DNA of 64,000 nucleotides from Richelia sp. UBA3308 (GCA_002361335.1 DESS01000156.1:39545-103544), one strand, 5' to 3'; positions 1-9,063 are shown, counted from the stretch's first letter. The notes: generated from the letters alone by a model not told the origin. Made by a program: numbers and translations.

Positions 1-660
1 ATTTAAGGTAGAACCATCAAAAATACCAAAAGGATTTCCGGAAGCAACTGTTGCATCAGAATCTAGGGAACCCAATATAAAAGTTAAACCTCCGGATTCT
101 GTTGCTTGACCAATTTTAGCTTCACCAGAACCAGTATCAAGCGTCAGTACATCATTAAAAGTAGAAAAACTATTTCCTCGGTCAACTCCTTGGTCTGGGT
201 CGAAGGTATCGAAATAACGAAGGTTTACGTCCGAACCATTATTAGTAAATTCCGTTTCGATTTCAAAGGCATTAAACCCATCAATTTGAGTGTAAGTGCG
301 CTTAAAATCGACGTTAGCACCTGCCTGGGTATAAGTTCCTGTAACTACGACAGAGCCATCATCTTCAACAACACTTACTGGTTGCTGAGTAAAACCGCTT
401 GTGTCATTGCGTACAAAAGAGGATGTATCAGTGCTGTTTTGCAGACCAAAATCAGAAATAGGAGAGCCTGGATTAAAAAAGTCACTACCGCTAAATAATA
501 CGGTATCAATAGCACCGTTATCTTCTCGAATGTCTACTTTTAGCGGGCTTTCAGGATCTAAAATTGCTGTAGTTGTAGGCTCGGAAACAACGTTAACAGA
601 GTTATTATTGGCTGTATCTGAACTAGTTGAGTTATTGAGTGTATCACCGTTGGTGGCCAT
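1..660 (-). CDS. Partial secreted/surface protein, N-terminal 220 residues
   Basis: An open frame runs from ATG at 658-660 to the window edge without a stop. AAGGAGC lies just upstream of the ATG as ribosome binding site. The first 40 residues are rich in Asn, Ser and Thr with no hydrophobic signal sequence. The rest is acidic and rich in Gly, Asp, Ser and Thr with alternating hydrophobic residues, as in beta-rich extracellular proteins of cyanobacteria. An RTX-like or calcium-binding protein exported by a type I system would fit, but the diagnostic nonapeptides would lie beyond the window, so no family is assigned. It has no tandem CTCA promoter, unlike most later units. The frame is certain and the function is not. 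Confidence 0.7.
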   Translation of the reverse strand, partial: MATNGDTLNNSTSSDTANNNSVNVVSEPTTTAILDPESPLKVDIREDNGAIDTVLFSGSDFFNPGSPISDFGLQNSTDTSSFVRNDTSGFTQQPVSVVEDDGSVVVTGTYTQAGANVDFKRTYTQIDGFNAFEIETEFTNNGSDVNLRYFDTFDPDQGVDRGNSFSTFNDVLTLDTGSGEAKIGQATESGGLTFILGSLDSDATVASGNPFGIFDGSTLN

Positions 661-1593
661 GTTCTGCTCCTTAAAGTCCAATAATTAGAATTTAATTAAG
701 TTTAAGTTTGATGACTGTTGAAATAGTGCCTAGATAAAAATGCTGTTTTCCTGCTTTGTTTAACTTCACTACCTAAACGACCGTAGAGAAAGCCGGATCT
801 AGTAAAAGTACTCGCTGCTCTATGTTTTCCAACTTTTTAGACAGCATAGTTTTCCGTCACGTTTGATTAATTTTCAGTCATGTCTTTGATAGTTTATATC
901 CTGATTGATAAAACTATTAATGCCACAATGGCACGGTTAATGCTTCCATCTTCCCGAATTTCTCAAAGCAATCCGGATACCCCATCATGAATTCCACAGA
1001 GCCGAAAAAATTAGTAGACAAAAAAATCATTACCATTTTGTAATCCTTCAATTTTTACCAGAAATTTTTGCGTACATCAGAGTCGCAATTTATTGTCTGA
1101 AGCATTAGCTAGAAATTCACCTTAAATATCTAACATCAAACCTACGAACCAAACTGAACTTGCCGATTGTTTTCCTTGAAACTTTCAGGACAATCCCGAA
1201 CACCGGAAACAAACTTATTTTTCTCTAAGAAAAAGTATTGTTTGTTACTTGCTTGTTTTCAATAACCATATTACACCTTAATACTGTATTTTTTTCGTTA
1301 ACAATAGATTAAGAAAATGTAAAAATGTCTCAAGCTAATATGAAGCTATTATGAAGCTTAAATACCCAAATAGGGTCTAAATCGTTCCGAGGTACAAGCT
1401 TAGAGGGTACCAAAGTTATGCTTGGCAATAAAGAAAACAAAGGTATAAGAATTAGTAAAGCTAGCCATAGATAAATAAGATAAATCATCGAGTTAATTAG
1501 ATAAAATCTGTTTCATAGCTTCTTAACTATAATTTGCATCTATTCTGTTTGTTTTAAGCTACCATTCGTGACTTAAAGACTGATAATTAAAAC
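661..1593. other. AT-rich intergenic region, no gene seen
   Basis: About 930 bases with no convincing reading frame, RNA gene or repeat. On the minus strand, bases about 700-830 can be read as some 40 codons ending in a stop, but there is no start codon or ribosome site. The region must contain the promoter of the leftward gene at 660. No tandem CTCA promoter was found here. Confidence 0.5.
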
Positions 1594-2316
1594 TTACCAT
1601 TCCAACTCTTCAGGTTCTAGTTTTACCTCGTTGCAATGAATACTCGTAATTTCACCACTACGCATAGTAATTACCCTGTCTGCCATTGCTGCAATCCCAG
1701 CATTATGAGTAATGACTGCGGTTGTAGTTCCGAGTTCGCGGTTGACTCGTTCTAAAGCTGACAGGACTAACTTACCCGTCTGAAAGTCAAGCGCTCCGGT
1801 GGGTTCGTCGCACAGCAGCACCTCCGGACGTTTAGCAATAGCACGAGCTATGGCAACTCTTTGTTGTTCTCCCCCGGACATTTGCGAGGGAAAATGGTTT
1901 AACCTCTCTTCTAACCCTACCAATGCTAATGCTTCTTCTGGATGCATGGGGTTTAGTGCAATTTCGGTCACAAGAGCAACATTTTCTCTTGCGGTGAGAC
2001 TGGGAATCAGATTGTAAAACTGAAAGATAAAACCGACACACTCACGGCGAAAGCGAGTAAGTACATTGTCATTAGCATGAGTTAAATCTCGTTGATGAAA
2101 CAAAACATGACCGCTCGAAGGTATATCTAACCCACCAATAATATTGAGTAAAGTTGATTTACCGCTTCCGGAAGGACCTAGTAAAACTACTAATTCACCT
2201 TGATAAAGATTTAAGTTAACACAATTAAGCGCTTTTACTTCCACCTCACCCATACGGTAAACTTTAGTAAGTTCTTGAATTTGAAAAATAGCTTTTGGGA
2301 GTGCATTTGCAATCAT
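1594..2316 (-). CDS. ABC transporter ATP-binding protein, LolD/MacB/DevA type
   Basis: A complete 240-residue nucleotide-binding subunit of the class that energises lipoprotein release and macrolide/glycolipid exporters. Walker [10 protein letters not shown] is at residues 47-55, a Q-loop near 98-100, the signature MSGGEQQR at 146-153, Walker [10 protein letters not shown] at 166-174, and the switch His at about 204. The length equals the family norm. No membrane permease or HlyD-like partner is adjacent, so its partners must be encoded elsewhere. It lies 94 bp downstream of the lipoprotein gene on the same strand and may share its promoter at 3178-3210. The ribosome site is weak. The ATPase assignment is firm. 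The transported substrate is unknown. Confidence 0.9.
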   Translation of the reverse strand: MIANALPKAIFQIQELTKVYRMGEVEVKALNCVNLNLYQGELVVLLGPSGSGKSTLLNIIGGLDIPSSGHVLFHQRDLTHANDNVLTRFRRECVGFIFQFYNLIPSLTARENVALVTEIALNPMHPEEALALVGLEERLNHFPSQMSGGEQQRVAIARAIAKRPEVLLCDEPTGALDFQTGKLVLSALERVNRELGTTTAVITHNAGIAAMADRVITMRSGEITSIHCNEVKLEPEELEW

Positions 2317-2410
2317 ATTTTTGAGAATATTTAATTATAGTTATCGATTCAAAAATTAATACATCCGGGGAATATGTTGTAAAAAATTACGATTAATTCA
2401 ACTGTTATAA

Positions 2411-3139
2411 TTATTGAGAGACTTCCAGCTTATCGATAATTTGCTGAGGATTTAGCATACGACTTGTATCGATTTGAATACTTATATGATGATACTTGGC
2501 TAATGCTATTTCGGTACTAACAACAATATCTTTAAGGGTAAGTGATTCTCCTTCTAGATTCCCAGCTATTGCAATGCTAGTTATAACATGATTTCTTAAA
2601 TTTATATAGTTAACTAACATTTCCAAGTGCTTTTGAGCATTATTCTCATATTGAAAAACTAAAGGAATAGAACCACTTAATAAAGTGATACTGGAAAAAA
2701 CTGTAAATACATTTATGACATAGTTATTTGCAACTTTCCATCCTTCTTTACTTATAGAAAACAAGCATACTGAAGCAATAATTATTGAGATAGAAAACGA
2801 CATGATTGTTGCAAACAACCATTTATAAAAATCTTTAGCAATTGCCAGAGAAGACATTGCTCTATATTCAATAATTTGAATTTGAGTATTTAATCTCTTT
2901 TTCTCTGCTTCTGAAGCCTGTAAATTTTCTTGCTCGATAAAGGGTTTCCAATTAGAGGTATTGGTTTTATCCACAAATTCTTTTTTTAAATTGCGAGTCC
3001 AAGAGGTCGCAATGTACTCTCCACACCTCTCGGAAGCGAACACCCCACAACCCGCTAAAAAAATTAGTATAAGTGACAAGAAAAAATGACGCTGTAAAGG
3101 GCTGATTTCCTTGATTGGATTGAGTGTTAATCTAGACAT
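2411..3139 (-). CDS. Lipoprotein-like protein with two membrane segments
   Basis: A 242-residue protein I do not recognise. A hydrophobic stretch at about 19-30 ends in LAGC, a canonical lipobox, so the mature protein may be lipid-anchored at Cys31. Two further hydrophobic segments lie at about 107-128 and 142-163, separated by a short loop. The part between Cys31 and the first of these is charged. The C-terminal third is soluble, with mixed helix and strand character. AAGGAG sits just before the ATG. The gene is preceded by a tandem CTCA promoter at 3178-3210 and followed by the ABC ATPase gene, which may make it an accessory membrane partner. That link is inference from position only. Confidence 0.75.
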   Translation of the reverse strand: MSRLTLNPIKEISPLQRHFFLSLILIFLAGCGVFASERCGEYIATSWTRNLKKEFVDKTNTSNWKPFIEQENLQASEAEKKRLNTQIQIIEYRAMSSLAIAKDFYKWLFATIMSFSISIIIASVCLFSISKEGWKVANNYVINVFTVFSSITLLSGSIPLVFQYENNAQKHLEMLVNYINLRNHVITSIAIAGNLEGESLTLKDIVVSTEIALAKYHHISIQIDTSRMLNPQQIIDKLEVSQ

Positions 3140-3177
3140 ATTTTCTCCTTATTTATACAGAAGCATCTTCAAATATC

Positions 3178-3210
3178 AAGTTAATAGCTAAATTTGAAGA
3201 TATTGTGAGG
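3178..3210 (-). promoter_or_regulatory. Tandem CTCA promoter of the 242-residue lipoprotein gene
   Basis: Gene-strand order: CCTCA, 6 bp, CTTCA, 11 bp, then TAACTT as -10. The -10 lies about 40 bp before the ATG at 3139. The half-site spacing (11 bp) and the gap to the -10 (11 bp) are identical to the other copies. Confidence 0.7.
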
Positions 3211-3296
3211 AGAAAATTTGAATTTTTATGGTTAAAGAGTGAAAATCGTTAAAGTAAGTAATTTCTTATCTAAATTGTGTAAAAGTATCTATGATT

Positions 3297-4553
3297 TTAC
3301 CCACGCATCACAAACGCCGCAATTAAACTTAAACTCAAAGCGCTTAACAAAATGGTTGCACACCACCGACCTAAAAACCATCCACCAATAAATGTGGCTA
3401 GTACTGCTTTAAATAAAGTATTTACCATTGCAGCAATTAAAATTCCTGTAGCAGCAATCTCAAGCGATAAATTTTCACGAGTCGCTTGTGCTAAAGATAA
3501 ACTCACCGTGTCTACATCGGCAATTCCCGATATTGCTGCCAGTACATAGATACCTGTATCTCCAAAGAAAGTTTGAGCAGCACGTACAAGCACAAATAAA
3601 ACGCTCAAAACGGCAGCAAAGCCTAAAGCGGCTCCTAATTCAACCGGATTTTTCAACTTTACTTCTGCTGATGATACATTTTGAGTCGTTCTAATTGCGA
3701 TTGCTACCGTTGCAATCAGAGGGACAATCGCCAGCAATCCAATTGGAACTATTAACAAAGGAAGTAAAGAAGGATTAACAATTCCGATTTCAATCAGCAA
3801 CCTTACTGCCATAATACCGCCTGCAAGAGAAATCCCCGCACCCAGTAAAGCTAAATTATCCCGTTCTTTACGCGCTATTCTTGCATAAGCGAGCGTCACC
3901 GCAGTTGATGAGACTAATCCACCGATTACCGCAGTTGCTAGCAAACCAACGCGGTTGCCAAGGATACGCATTGCAAAGTAGCCAATATATGATATACCTG
4001 CAATTAAAAGCACTATCCAGCCAATTGTTCTGGGATTCAATGTTTCCCAAGGATCAATATTGCGGTTTGGAAGTAGAGGAAGCGCTACAGCAGCCACTAT
4101 TAATAGTTGCAGTGTAGCGATTAATTCTCGTCGTTCTAATTGATTGAGAATTGAATGTATTTCCTGCTTGTATCCCAATAATGCAGCTACAACTACAGCG
4201 CTAGCAACCGCTTCTCCTTCCAGTCCACTCCCCGTTAATGCTCCTAAAATAAAGGTAATCAACAACGACAGTTCGGTGGTAATGCCGAAATCTTGAGAAC
4301 CTTTGGCGCTGATGCGATAGGAAAAAGCTACTATCAATACCAACCCCAGAAACGTTACCGCTAAAATATTTGCTCCGAATTTGCTTGCTAAAAGTGCCGA
4401 CAACCCACCAAAAAGTCCGACGAAAGCAAAGCTTCTCACTCCCGCAGTTCGAGAACCTTGAGGACTATCTCGGCTCTGCCAACCTCGTTCCATACCGATA
4501 ATTAAACCGATTGCAAGGGCAATAGCCAATTGCAATATAGTGGTAATATTCAT
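3297..4553 (-). CDS. MgtC/SapB-DUF4010 family membrane protein
   Basis: A 418-residue polytopic membrane protein. The N-terminal 150 residues match the MgtC/SapB fold, including the GLIIGMERG motif at about 16-24 and conserved GxxT/S-rich helices. The C-terminal two thirds match the DUF4010 extension with further helices. MgtC proteins are linked to Mg2+ limitation and control of F-type ATPase in pathogens. The cyanobacterial DUF4010 forms have no settled function. A 36-residue hydrophobic peptide gene ends 31 bp upstream on the same strand and probably shares the transcript. No tandem CTCA promoter precedes this pair. The family call is strong and the ion or role is unknown. Confidence 0.85.
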   Translation of the reverse strand: MNITTILQLAIALAIGLIIGMERGWQSRDSPQGSRTAGVRSFAFVGLFGGLSALLASKFGANILAVTFLGLVLIVAFSYRISAKGSQDFGITTELSLLITFILGALTGSGLEGEAVASAVVVAALLGYKQEIHSILNQLERRELIATLQLLIVAAVALPLLPNRNIDPWETLNPRTIGWIVLLIAGISYIGYFAMRILGNRVGLLATAVIGGLVSSTAVTLAYARIARKERDNLALLGAGISLAGGIMAVRLLIEIGIVNPSLLPLLIVPIGLLAIVPLIATVAIAIRTTQNVSSAEVKLKNPVELGAALGFAAVLSVLFVLVRAAQTFFGDTGIYVLAAISGIADVDTVSLSLAQATRENLSLEIAATGILIAAMVNTLFKAVLATFIGGWFLGRWCATILLSALSLSLIAAFVMRG

Positions 4554-4584
4554 TTTTAATCATAAATCAAGCCCCAGTGATTTT

Positions 4585-4695
4585 TCAAAACGCTGGGATA
4601 GCGGTTAAAGCTAATGCTAGCAATACTAGTACAATTAGTATGCTAAGTCTGAGCGCCGTGTATTTAATGACATCAGTTATAGAAATGTCAAACAT
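4585..4695 (-). CDS. 36-residue single-span membrane peptide
   Basis: ATG at 4693-4695 is preceded at ideal spacing by GGAGGTGG, one of the best ribosome sites in the window. The frame runs 36 codons to TGA at 4585-4587. Residues 1-16 are polar with one Lys and one Arg. Residues 17-33 are almost entirely Leu, Ile, Val and Ala, giving one membrane helix, and the peptide ends PAF. It lies 31 bp upstream of the MgtC/DUF4010 gene. By analogy, small peptides such as MgtR and MgtS modulate Mg2+ transport proteins in enterobacteria, but there is no sequence similarity to claim. The strong ribosome site and the position argue that it is real. Confidence 0.65.
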   Translation of the reverse strand: MFDISITDVIKYTALRLSILIVLVLLALALTAIPAF

Positions 4696-4846
4696 GGTTC
4701 CACCTCCATAGCAGCTTTGTAGTAGAATTTGAGGTTTTTTATAACTAATAGCTGCCTATATCTTTATTGTCTCCTACAAGTAAGGCTTTACAAAGCCAAA
4801 AGTAACATTTCTTTGCTGTTTCTGTAGAAATATCCGAGCAGTATCA

Positions 4847-5245
4847 TCATTTTCGCAAAGCTGGTCTGGGAGGCATCCTCATTGCTGGACGAATTATTGG
4901 TGATGTTACTTCAAAATTAGCTAGCTCGGATTTGAGTAGTTCTTTTTGACGTTCGCTTAATCCTGGGATTTCTAAAACATCTTCAACTTTTTCATAGGGA
5001 CTGTTGAGAACAATCTTTTTTGCAAGATTTGGATAGAAACCTCTGCAATCCTGAAAGGCGATAATATTGGCATTATTTAAATCAATTTTGGTTTCAAATT
5101 CAGGACATGATTTTTCTACATCAACTAATGGTAGTTCTGATGCGAGTGCTTGTATTCCTGATGATGGTTGAGGGATAGCAATAATTATCAGGCAGATTAT
5201 GAACATTAAACTTAAGAATGCCAAGCGACGAATTATGTTTTTCAT
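4847..5245 (-). CDS. psbU: PsbU-family photosystem II extrinsic protein (paralogue-like)
   Basis: A 132-residue exported protein. Residues 1-36 form a signal peptide with the hydrophobic core at 9-25 and a likely cut after ALA. The mature part carries the PsbU core: KIDLNNAN at 53-60, YPNLAKKIV, YEKVEDVL and IPGLSERQKELL, the helix-hairpin-helix fold that binds CP43 and OEC partners on the lumenal face of photosystem II. It differs from housekeeping PsbU in two cysteines (47 and 67) and a Pro/Arg-rich tail (about 117-132). The length is normal for a PsbU precursor. GGGAG precedes the ATG. A tandem CTCA promoter at 5288-5320 suggests a conditional isoform, which is inference. A ComEA-like DNA-binding protein is less likely given the specific PsbU motifs. 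Confidence 0.8.
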   Translation of the reverse strand: MKNIIRRLAFLSLMFIICLIIIAIPQPSSGIQALASELPLVDVEKSCPEFETKIDLNNANIIAFQDCRGFYPNLAKKIVLNSPYEKVEDVLEIPGLSERQKELLKSELANFEVTSPIIRPAMRMPPRPALRK

Positions 5246-5287
5246 CGTTATCTCCCATTTTTAGCTGACCTATTAGTTCTAAATCTT

Positions 5288-5320
5288 AAGTTAAAAAAAT
5301 AATGTGAGTAAATTGTGAGG
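5288..5320 (-). promoter_or_regulatory. Tandem CTCA promoter of the psbU-like gene
   Basis: Gene-strand order: CCTCA, 6 bp, ACTCA, 11 bp, TAACTT. The -10 is about 43 bp before the ATG at 5245. It is divergent from the copy at 5360-5392. Confidence 0.75.
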
Positions 5321-5359
5321 AAGCTTTAAGTCGCGAATGTAAAAATTTCTAAGTTATAT

Positions 5360-5392
5360 CCTCACAAGAAACTCACAATTGTTTGGTATTAA
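5360..5392 (+). promoter_or_regulatory. Tandem CTCA promoter of the GH65-phosphoglucomutase gene
   Basis: CCTCA at 5360, ACTCA at 5371, then 11 bp and TATTAA at 5387-5392. The start codon follows 83 bp later. It forms a divergent pair with the psbU-like promoter. Confidence 0.75.
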
Positions 5393-5475
5393 GAAAAAAT
5401 CTATATTTAACTGTTTAACTGGCATTATCAAAATTAATTTGAATCTTATAAATACGAACAATAGCCTGAATAACA

Positions 5476-8355
5476 ATGGACAAAAATATTTTAGATCCCC
5501 ATTTACATTACTCGGATTGGATTCTGACCGAAAATTATTTCGACCCCGAACAACTTAACTATAAAGAAACCGTGTTTACCATTGGTAACGGTTATCTTGG
5601 TACCCGAGGAAGTTTTGAGGAAGGATATCCCGGTGCAGTAGCTGCTACTTTAATTAATGGTGTCTATGATGATGTTCCACTTTACTATACAGAACTTGTT
5701 AACTGTCCCGATTGGCTGCCTTTATATATTATTATCGACGACGAAGAATTTCGTTTAGATAAAGGAGAATTGTTTAATTACCAGCGTCAGTTAGACTTGA
5801 AGCGGGGTATTCTAAGTCGTAAAATTGGCTGGCGCAGTCCGCATGGTAAAACTATTGACCTTTACTTTGAACGCTTTGCCAGCTTTGCAGACCAAAATGT
5901 TTTAGGATTACGCATTCAACTCACACCGATTGATTTTGAGGGTACGATTCGGATTCGCGGTAGTATTGATGGAAATCCAGAAGATAAAGATGGATTCAAC
6001 CCTTGGTTAATCCTCGACCAAGATTATAGTGAAGCTAGTTCTTGTTTAGAAGTTCGGACTAGAAGTTCCCATATTGAATTGGGAATGGCATTTAAGTTAG
6101 CAGTATCGGAAAATAAAACTAGATTTAGAGACATTAGCGTTCCCGGTTTTCCCACAGTAGAAGCAAGGTTTAATGTTGTTCGAGGAGTTACCGTTACTAT
6201 AGAAAAATTGGTTACAGTTTTTACTTCGCGGGATGTCGAATATCCGATTAAAGCTGCTTGTGAAAAGTTGCAGAAACTACCAAGCTACGAAGAATTACGA
6301 AACCATCACGAACAAGCTTGGGAAAAAATATGGCATTACAGCGATATTGTTATAGAAGGAAGCGCTCAAGCTCAATTAGTCTTACGGTACAATCTTTTTC
6401 AATTATTAATTAGCGCTCCCCGTCATGATGATAGAGTTAGTATTCCAGCCAAAACTTTATCTGGTTTCGGATATCGCGGTCATATTTTTTGGGATACGGA
6501 ATTTTTTATACTACCATTCTTTGTATTTACACAACCCGATATTGCTCGTAATTTACTCAGCTACCGCTACCATACTTTGGAAGGAGCGCGACGCAAAGCC
6601 AAATATAACGGTTATCGTGGTGCAATGTATGCTTGGGAAAGTGCTGCAACTGGCGACGAAGTAACTCCGAGATGGGCACCAGCAAAGCATTTATACGAAG
6701 AAGACATTCGCATTTGGTGTCGCGATCGCGAAATTCACATTAGTTCTGATATTAGTATTGCAGCTTGGTTATACTGGCAGGTTACGAACGATGATGAATG
6801 GATGCGCGATTGTGGTGCAGAGATTATTCTCGATACAGCTTTGTTTTGGAGTAGCAGGGTTTATCTTGATGTGAAGCGTGAATGTTATTCCATTCTTGAT
6901 GTAATTGGACCCGATGAGTATCACGAAAATATAGATAACAATGCTTTTACAAATAGAATGGTGCAATGGCATTTGCAAATAGCTCTTGATATATACGATT
7001 GGCTAAAAACAAAATTCCCCGACAAAGCGGCAGAATTAGAGGAAAAGCTGCAATTAACTGAAAAAAGACGCTGCCGTTGGCGAGATATTGCCGAAAATCT
7101 CTTGATTCCTTATGATTCAAAAACTGGGATTATCGAACAGTTCGAGGGGTTTTTTAAATTAGAAGATGTCAACCTTGCCGATTACGAACCCCGTACCGAT
7201 TCCATGTTATCAATTTTGGGAATCAAGGAGATTAATAAACGGCAGATTCTCAAGCAGCCAGACGTATTAATGCTACTTTACTTGATGGAAAGAACTGCCG
7301 AAACAGATTACGGTAGAGAAGTTCTCAGAATAAACTGGGATTATTACGCACCACGTACCGATATTACCTATGGTTCTTCTTTAGGTCCTGCTATTCACGG
7401 ACTTGTAGCAGCTTCTTTAGGTAAGACGGGTGAAGCTTACGAAAACTTTCGATTGGCTGCATTAGTTGATTTAGAAAATACGCGAGGTAACGCTGCCGAG
7501 GGAATTCACGCTGCATCTTGCGGTAGTATTTGGCAAGCTGTAATTTTTGGTGTTGCCGGTATCCAGTTTACAAAAAATGGGCCTGTAGCCAAACCTCATT
7601 TACCACCTACTTGGAAACGTTTACAATTTAAGCTTTACTGGCGAGGTGATTGGCATTCCTTTGATTTAAAGCCAGAAGTTAGCAGCGTAAAATCGGAAAT
7701 TAAAGGTTTTATTTTCGATTTAGACGGCGTACTTACAGATACAGCAGAATTCCACTACCAAGCTTGGCAAAAGTTAGCGGATGAAGAAGATATTCCTTTC
7801 AACCGCGAAGCTAACGAAGCATTACGAGGAATTTCTCGTCGAGATTCATTAATGCAAATAATAGGAGACAGAAAATACTCAGAGTCGCAAATTCAAGAGA
7901 TGATGGAGCGTAAGAACCGCTACTATGTAGAATTTATTGAACAAATAACACCGAAGGATTTATTAGCAGGGGCGAGTGAATTAATAGAAGAATTGCGCTC
8001 CAAAGGAATAAAAATTGCGATTGGCTCTGGAAGTAAAAACGCTCGTACAGTAATTGAAAAATTGGGAATTGCTCCAAAACTGGATGCAATTGCTGATGGT
8101 AACAGCGTCAAACGTTCTAAACCTGCACCAGACTTATTTTTATATGCTGCAAGTCAGTTAGGATTAGAACCAGAAGATTGCGTTGTAGTGGAAGATGCAG
8201 CATCCGGAGTTGAATCAGCCCTTGCTGGAGGAATGAGGACTATAGGAATTGGTTCAGATCAAAGAGTTGGTGCTGCTCAAATTATTTTACCGAGTTTGGA
8301 AAATATTACCTTCAAAGATATTGAGCATAAGTTTAGTTTTTGTTTGGCGGATTAA
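5476..8355 (+). CDS. GH65 disaccharide phosphorylase fused to beta-phosphoglucomutase
   Basis: A 959-residue bifunctional enzyme. Residues 1-735 are a glycoside hydrolase family 65 phosphorylase (maltose/trehalose/kojibiose type). It has the IGNGYLGTRGS motif near 36-46, the (alpha/alpha)6 barrel with FWDTEFF, and GPDEYHE near 480, which contains the general acid Glu. Residues 740-955 are a HAD-family beta-phosphoglucomutase with DLDGVLTDT near 745 (nucleophile and acid/base Asp), GSGSKNARTV, and VVEDAASGV. Phosphorolysis yields beta-glucose-1-phosphate plus glucose, and the second domain would convert the former to glucose-6-phosphate without ATP. The exact disaccharide cannot be read from the sequence. 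It feeds directly toward phosphofructokinase and pyruvate kinase encoded nearby. Confidence 0.93.
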   Translation: MDKNILDPHLHYSDWILTENYFDPEQLNYKETVFTIGNGYLGTRGSFEEGYPGAVAATLINGVYDDVPLYYTELVNCPDWLPLYIIIDDEEFRLDKGELFNYQRQLDLKRGILSRKIGWRSPHGKTIDLYFERFASFADQNVLGLRIQLTPIDFEGTIRIRGSIDGNPEDKDGFNPWLILDQDYSEASSCLEVRTRSSHIELGMAFKLAVSENKTRFRDISVPGFPTVEARFNVVRGVTVTIEKLVTVFTSRDVEYPIKAACEKLQKLPSYEELRNHHEQAWEKIWHYSDIVIEGSAQAQLVLRYNLFQLLISAPRHDDRVSIPAKTLSGFGYRGHIFWDTEFFILPFFVFTQPDIARNLLSYRYHTLEGARRKAKYNGYRGAMYAWESAATGDEVTPRWAPAKHLYEEDIRIWCRDREIHISSDISIAAWLYWQVTNDDEWMRDCGAEIILDTALFWSSRVYLDVKRECYSILDVIGPDEYHENIDNNAFTNRMVQWHLQIALDIYDWLKTKFPDKAAELEEKLQLTEKRRCRWRDIAENLLIPYDSKTGIIEQFEGFFKLEDVNLADYEPRTDSMLSILGIKEINKRQILKQPDVLMLLYLMERTAETDYGREVLRINWDYYAPRTDITYGSSLGPAIHGLVAASLGKTGEAYENFRLAALVDLENTRGNAAEGIHAASCGSIWQAVIFGVAGIQFTKNGPVAKPHLPPTWKRLQFKLYWRGDWHSFDLKPEVSSVKSEIKGFIFDLDGVLTDTAEFHYQAWQKLADEEDIPFNREANEALRGISRRDSLMQIIGDRKYSESQIQEMMERKNRYYVEFIEQITPKDLLAGASELIEELRSKGIKIAIGSGSKNARTVIEKLGIAPKLDAIADGNSVKRSKPAPDLFLYAASQLGLEPEDCVVVEDAASGVESALAGGMRTIGIGSDQRVGAAQIILPSLENITFKDIEHKFSFCLAD

Positions 8356-8377
8356 TTCATCAATAATTGGGGTGTTG

Positions 8378-8564
8378 TTTAAATGGGAGCATCCCATTTT
8401 TGCAAAAAGCCCGCAGGCTATAAGCCTGGGGCTACATTTACAAAGCCCACCTGCGTGGGCTTAGAATTCTCATAGCCCACGCAGGTGGGCTTTGTTTATA
8501 TAGCCGCACCCTTCTAGGGTGTTGGGTAAAATATTTGTTCAAAATTGGGATGTTCCCGTTTAAG
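8378..8564. repeat. MITE-like element with terminal inverted repeats
   Basis: Imperfect 25-bp terminal repeats lie at 8378-8402 and 8540-8564 (21 of 25 matching after reverse complement), each containing a small GGGA/TCCC hairpin. Inside, 8441-8461 and 8474-8494 are a perfect 21-bp inverted repeat with a 12-base loop, and each arm is itself GCCCAC-4-GTGGGC. There is no coding capacity. This fits a non-autonomous mobile or palindromic element. Confidence 0.55.
8381..8401 (+). terminator. Probable terminator hairpin after the GH65 fusion gene
   Basis: AAATGGGA-GCA-TCCCATTT followed by more T, 26 bases after the stop codon. It is also the left end of the MITE-like element, so termination may be a by-product of the insertion. 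Confidence 0.5.
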
Positions 8565-8601
8565 TAGTAGTTAAATCTAAACAAATATACTTTTTAACAT
8601 C

Positions 8602-8634
8602 CCTCACAGCTTCCTCACAATTTATCTTTATTCT
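8602..8634 (+). promoter_or_regulatory. Tandem CTCA promoter of the 97-residue protein
   Basis: CCTCA at 8602, CCTCA at 8613, 11 bp, TATTCT at 8629-8634. The start codon is 136 bp downstream. The flavoprotein gene at 9175 may be read from it as well. Confidence 0.75.
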
Positions 8635-8769
8635 TAATATTGAAAGCTAATTAAGGCTTCTATACTCAATTAATAAATCACATTACTTGTTTTGATTATC
8701 ATTCACGAATATGAAATTTAAGAACAAACAAACTACACTTACGCTAAAAAAAATCATAAGGAGTATAAG

Positions 8770-9063
8770 ATGAAAACACAAACTAAATATACAGTTTCAG
8801 ACCTATATAAAATCAAACAAATTAAACGCGAGATTCAAGATTTGCGAGAACAACTTTCAGAAATTGACAGCCAAATTGACAGAAGAGAACGAGATAAGAC
8901 TAACTTAGAACAAAGTCAGAAAACGAATCCTTTTCAAGAATGGTTAGATGAGAATGATGGTACTCATATTGAACCAGCAGAAGAAGATAAAGAAAAATTA
9001 TGGGGAAACTATATACTTGTCATCCTGCTCGTTTTTTATTTTGTCGTCATGAGTCTTTTATAA
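8770..9063 (+). CDS. 97-residue coiled-coil protein with C-terminal membrane anchor
   Basis: ATG follows AAGGAG at good spacing. Residues about 15-60 are strongly charged with heptad-like spacing (many Gln, Glu, Lys and Arg), predicting a coiled coil. Residues 80-97 are a single hydrophobic segment, so the protein looks tail-anchored with its coil in the cytoplasm. I do not recognise a family. It lies 111 bp before the flavoprotein gene in the same direction and is the first gene after the tandem CTCA promoter at 8602-8634. Confidence 0.7.
   Translation: MKTQTKYTVSDLYKIKQIKREIQDLREQLSEIDSQIDRRERDKTNLEQSQKTNPFQEWLDENDGTHIEPAEEDKEKLWGNYILVILLVFYFVVMSLL

Noticed and set aside
106..688. Plus-strand frames of 130 and 95 codons at the left edge
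   Set aside because: They are antisense to the minus-strand partial gene, which has a ribosome site and a continuous frame.
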